Source of the DNA: Bradyrhizobium sp. CSA112
GTDB taxonomy: Bacteria; Pseudomonadota; Alphaproteobacteria; Rhizobiales; Xanthobacteraceae
Direction of reading: 5' to 3'
DNA: 64,000 nt
Assembly (NCBI RefSeq): GCF_029051645.1
Contig: NZ_JAACFS010000004.1
Location: 124,001-188,000, forward strand
Below the pieces are notes generated by a model, which saw nothing but the letters and a program-made list of their open reading frames with translations, searched no databases and was not told the origin of the DNA. Below are positions 62,230 through 64,000 of this stretch, one piece after another (the stretch's first letter is position 1; each line of letters starts with the position of its first letter). A program made the translations under genes and the position numbers.

Positions 62230-63077
62230 AGCTGCCCACCCTCCGCGAAATCGGCACCGAAGCAAAACTGCTCTTGATCGGCATCCCCGTGCTCATCTGG
62301 ACGCTGGTGCCGATCTACCACATGTTCCTGTTCGCGATCTCCCCGAAGGAAGACGCGTTCTCGGGAAAACTCTGGCCCACGCATCCGACGCTGAACAATT
62401 TCAAGATCGTGTTCTACCAGGAGCACTACTTCCTGCGCGATTTCTGGATCCAGTTCTTCAATTCGGTGGTGATCGCGCTTTCGGCGGGCGCACTGACGTT
62501 GATGATCGCGACCGCGGCCGCGTTCTCGATCTCGCGGCTGCGCGTCCCCGGCGGCCGCTGGGTGATGAATCTGGCGCTGTTCACCTACTTCATCCCGGCG
62601 GCCTTCCTCGCCGTGCCGATGTACCGGACCATGGGCAATTACGGCCTGCTCAACAATCACTGGTCGCTGATTCTCGCGATGGTGACGATCGCCTCGCCTT
62701 ACGCGATCTGGGTCTTGAAGCAGGCCTCCGACAAGCTGCCGGTCGAGCTCGACGAGGCCGCCACCATGGACGGCGCCACCACGCTGCAATTGTTCCGCCT
62801 GGTCTATGTGCCCTTGATGATGCCCTCGCTGGTCGCGATCGGCACCTATGCGATCCTGCTCGCCTGGAACGAATATCTCTACGCCTTCCTGCTGCTCTCG
62901 AAGGACACCGAGATCACGCTCCCCGTCGCGCTCGGCAACTTCCTGGCCGCGGACGACTCGCCGTGGGAACTCTTGATGACCACCGGCTTCATCTACGCGC
63001 TGCCGCCGGCCGCGATCTATTACGCGTTCAAGCGCTACATGGTGGGCGGGCTGACGGCCGGCGCGGTGAAGTCGTGA
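62226..63077 (+). CDS. ABC transporter permease (sugar type, second)
   Basis: 283 residues of the MalG/UgpE type: 'SIS...FNSVVIALSAGALTLM' helices and the EAA loop 'ELDEAATMDGATTLQLFRLV', then 'LLAWNEYLYAFLLLSKDTE'. The C-terminal 'KRYMVGGLTAGAVKS' is the usual family end. It pairs with the upstream permease in the inner membrane. It is followed by a family B repeat and a convergent gene. Confidence 0.92.
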   Translation: MKLPTLREIGTEAKLLLIGIPVLIWTLVPIYHMFLFAISPKEDAFSGKLWPTHPTLNNFKIVFYQEHYFLRDFWIQFFNSVVIALSAGALTLMIATAAAFSISRLRVPGGRWVMNLALFTYFIPAAFLAVPMYRTMGNYGLLNNHWSLILAMVTIASPYAIWVLKQASDKLPVELDEAATMDGATTLQLFRLVYVPLMMPSLVAIGTYAILLAWNEYLYAFLLLSKDTEITLPVALGNFLAADDSPWELLMTTGFIYALPPAAIYYAFKRYMVGGLTAGAVKS

Positions 63078-63084
63078 TTGTGCC

Positions 63085-63208
63085 GTCATTCCGGGATGGT
63101 GCGCTAGCACCAGACCTCAGGTGCGCAATTGCGCACCGGGGAATCTCGAGATTCTCAGGGGCGCAAGGGCGCCCCATAGTTCGATGTTTCACATCGCCCC
63201 GGAATGAC
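63085..63208. repeat. Long palindromic repeat, family B copy 3
   Basis: Starts GTCATTCCGGGATGG and ends ATCGCCCCGGAATGAC, with the central GGAATCTCGAGATTC shared with other copies and an added inner segment. It separates the convergent permease genes and may also act as a terminator. Confidence 0.8.
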
Positions 63209-63215
63209 CGGGCTA

Positions 63216-64000
63216 CTATAGCGGCGCCGCGCTCTCGGCCTTCGCGCTCGACAGCTTCGAGGCGAGCGAAGCGATCACGATCACCACCGCGATCAGCGCG
63301 ATCACCATGGTGCAGATCGCGTTGATCTCGGGCTTCACGCCCAGCCGCACTTCGGAATAGATCCGGATCGGCAGCGTCGCCGAACCGGGCCCCGTCGTGA
63401 AACTTGCGATCACGACATCGTCGAGCGAGAGCGTGAACGCCAGCATCCAGCCGGCGGCGATCGCCGGGATGATCAGCGGCAAGGTCACCGAGAGAAACGC
63501 CTGCACCGGATCGCAGCCGAGATCCATCGCCGCCTCTTCGAGACTACGGTCGAGCGAGGCGAGACGCGACTGCACCACCACGGTAACGAAGCACATGGTC
63601 AGTGTGGTGTGGGCGATCGTCACCGTCCAGAAGCCGCGTTCGGCGTTGAGCGCCACGAACAGCAGCAGCAGAGAAAGCCCCGAGATCACCTCCGGCATCA
63701 CCAGCGGCGCATAGAGCATGCCGGAAAACAGCGACCGGCCCCTGAAACGCTCGCCGCGGACCAGCCCGACGGCCGCCAGCGTGCCGAGCAGCGTTGCGAT
63801 CGTGGCCGACACCGCGGCGACACGAAGGCTCATCCAGGCCGCATCCAGCATGGCGCGGTCGTTGAAGAACTCCTGATACCAGCGCAGCGACCAGCCGCCC
63901 CACACCGTGACCAGCCGCGAGGCGTTGAAGGAATAGATGACGAGGATCATGATCGGCAGGTACAGGAACGCCACCCCGAGCGCGAGCGCGGTGACGTTGA
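63216..64000 (-). CDS. Polyamine-type ABC transporter permease (PotC/PotI-like), 5' end outside window
   Basis: The frame is open to the window edge (about 261 residues visible). 'FLYLPIMILVIYSFNASRLV' forms the first helix, 'TVWGGWSLRWYQEFFNDRAM' the typical periplasmic loop, and 'SLEEAAMDLGCDPVQAFLSV' the EAA loop. These are diagnostic of spermidine/putrescine ABC permeases of the PotC/PotI type. The start is beyond 64000; an in-frame internal GTG at 63974 is not the real start, since hydrophobic sequence continues upstream. The ATPase, second permease and binding protein probably lie to the right. Confidence 0.88.
   Translation of the reverse strand, partial: NVTALALGVAFLYLPIMILVIYSFNASRLVTVWGGWSLRWYQEFFNDRAMLDAAWMSLRVAAVSATIATLLGTLAAVGLVRGERFRGRSLFSGMLYAPLVMPEVISGLSLLLLFVALNAERGFWTVTIAHTTLTMCFVTVVVQSRLASLDRSLEEAAMDLGCDPVQAFLSVTLPLIIPAIAAGWMLAFTLSLDDVVIASFTTGPGSATLPIRIYSEVRLGVKPEINAICTMVIALIAVVIVIASLASKLSSAKAESAAPL

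Overview
The window is GC-rich chromosomal DNA from an alphaproteobacterium, most probably Bradyrhizobium or a close Nitrobacteraceae relative. The evidence is a tRNA-His of the alphaproteobacterial type (no G-1, A73), Irr-type iron boxes before an iron-uptake gene, two phasins with a PHB-depolymerase-type esterase, a tripartite tricarboxylate transporter, and many GC-rich palindromic intergenic repeats of rhizobial type. There is no rRNA, no CRISPR array, no insertion sequence and no prophage. Most genes are ordinary core or accessory metabolism.

Layout. 1-8240: a truncated secreted LVIVD-type protein, an ArsR regulator with two SRPBCC proteins, an acyl-CoA synthetase, a Rieske/FAD oxidoreductase, an exported isoaspartyl methyltransferase and a YqeY protein. 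8550-21460: carA, a thioesterase, a cupin protein, a Crp-like regulator, a DUF1254/DUF1214 protein, dps, a methyltransferase, an unusual tRNA-Cys-like gene, carB and greA. 21800-25000: DoxX, an Lrp regulator divergent from trxB, and a LysR gene. 25000-27300: a mostly non-coding zone with two probable small RNAs, a DapA-like gene and two tiny membrane proteins. 27338-33726: a ParA-like ATPase, tRNA-His, two phasins and a large PAS histidine kinase. 34000-38516: a divergent GST/TetR pair and tctCBA. 38700-46600: small membrane proteins, a metallophosphoesterase, an ArsR/threonine dehydratase pair, and an iron ABC transporter (binding protein and permease). 46600-48050: the scoAB CoA transferase. 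48137-53020: a tightly coupled operon led by an exported TPR-CHAT protein. 53346-58691: AsmA-like protein, small hypotheticals, and a ribbon-helix-helix regulator coupled to a PHB-depolymerase-type esterase. 58692-59753 has no recognisable gene. 59754-63077 is a sugar-type ABC importer, and the window ends inside a polyamine-type ABC permease.

The most interesting elements are the four-gene operon 48137-53020, in which an exported CHAT (caspase-like) protein is translationally coupled to a small exported protein, a zinc-ribbon/coiled-coil protein with no ATG/GTG/TTG start, and a zinc-ribbon membrane protein; the non-canonical tRNA-Cys-like gene upstream of carB; and a probable small RNA at about 25257-25394 whose hairpin loop carries an anti-Shine-Dalgarno run.

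Regulatory sites visible by eye include a palindrome inside the promoter of the ArsR/SRPBCC operon, tandem Irr-like boxes before the iron-binding protein, palindromes between GST and TetR, and a triple repeat before the ribbon-helix-helix gene. All functional calls rest on reading the translated sequence and on family knowledge. No database search was run.
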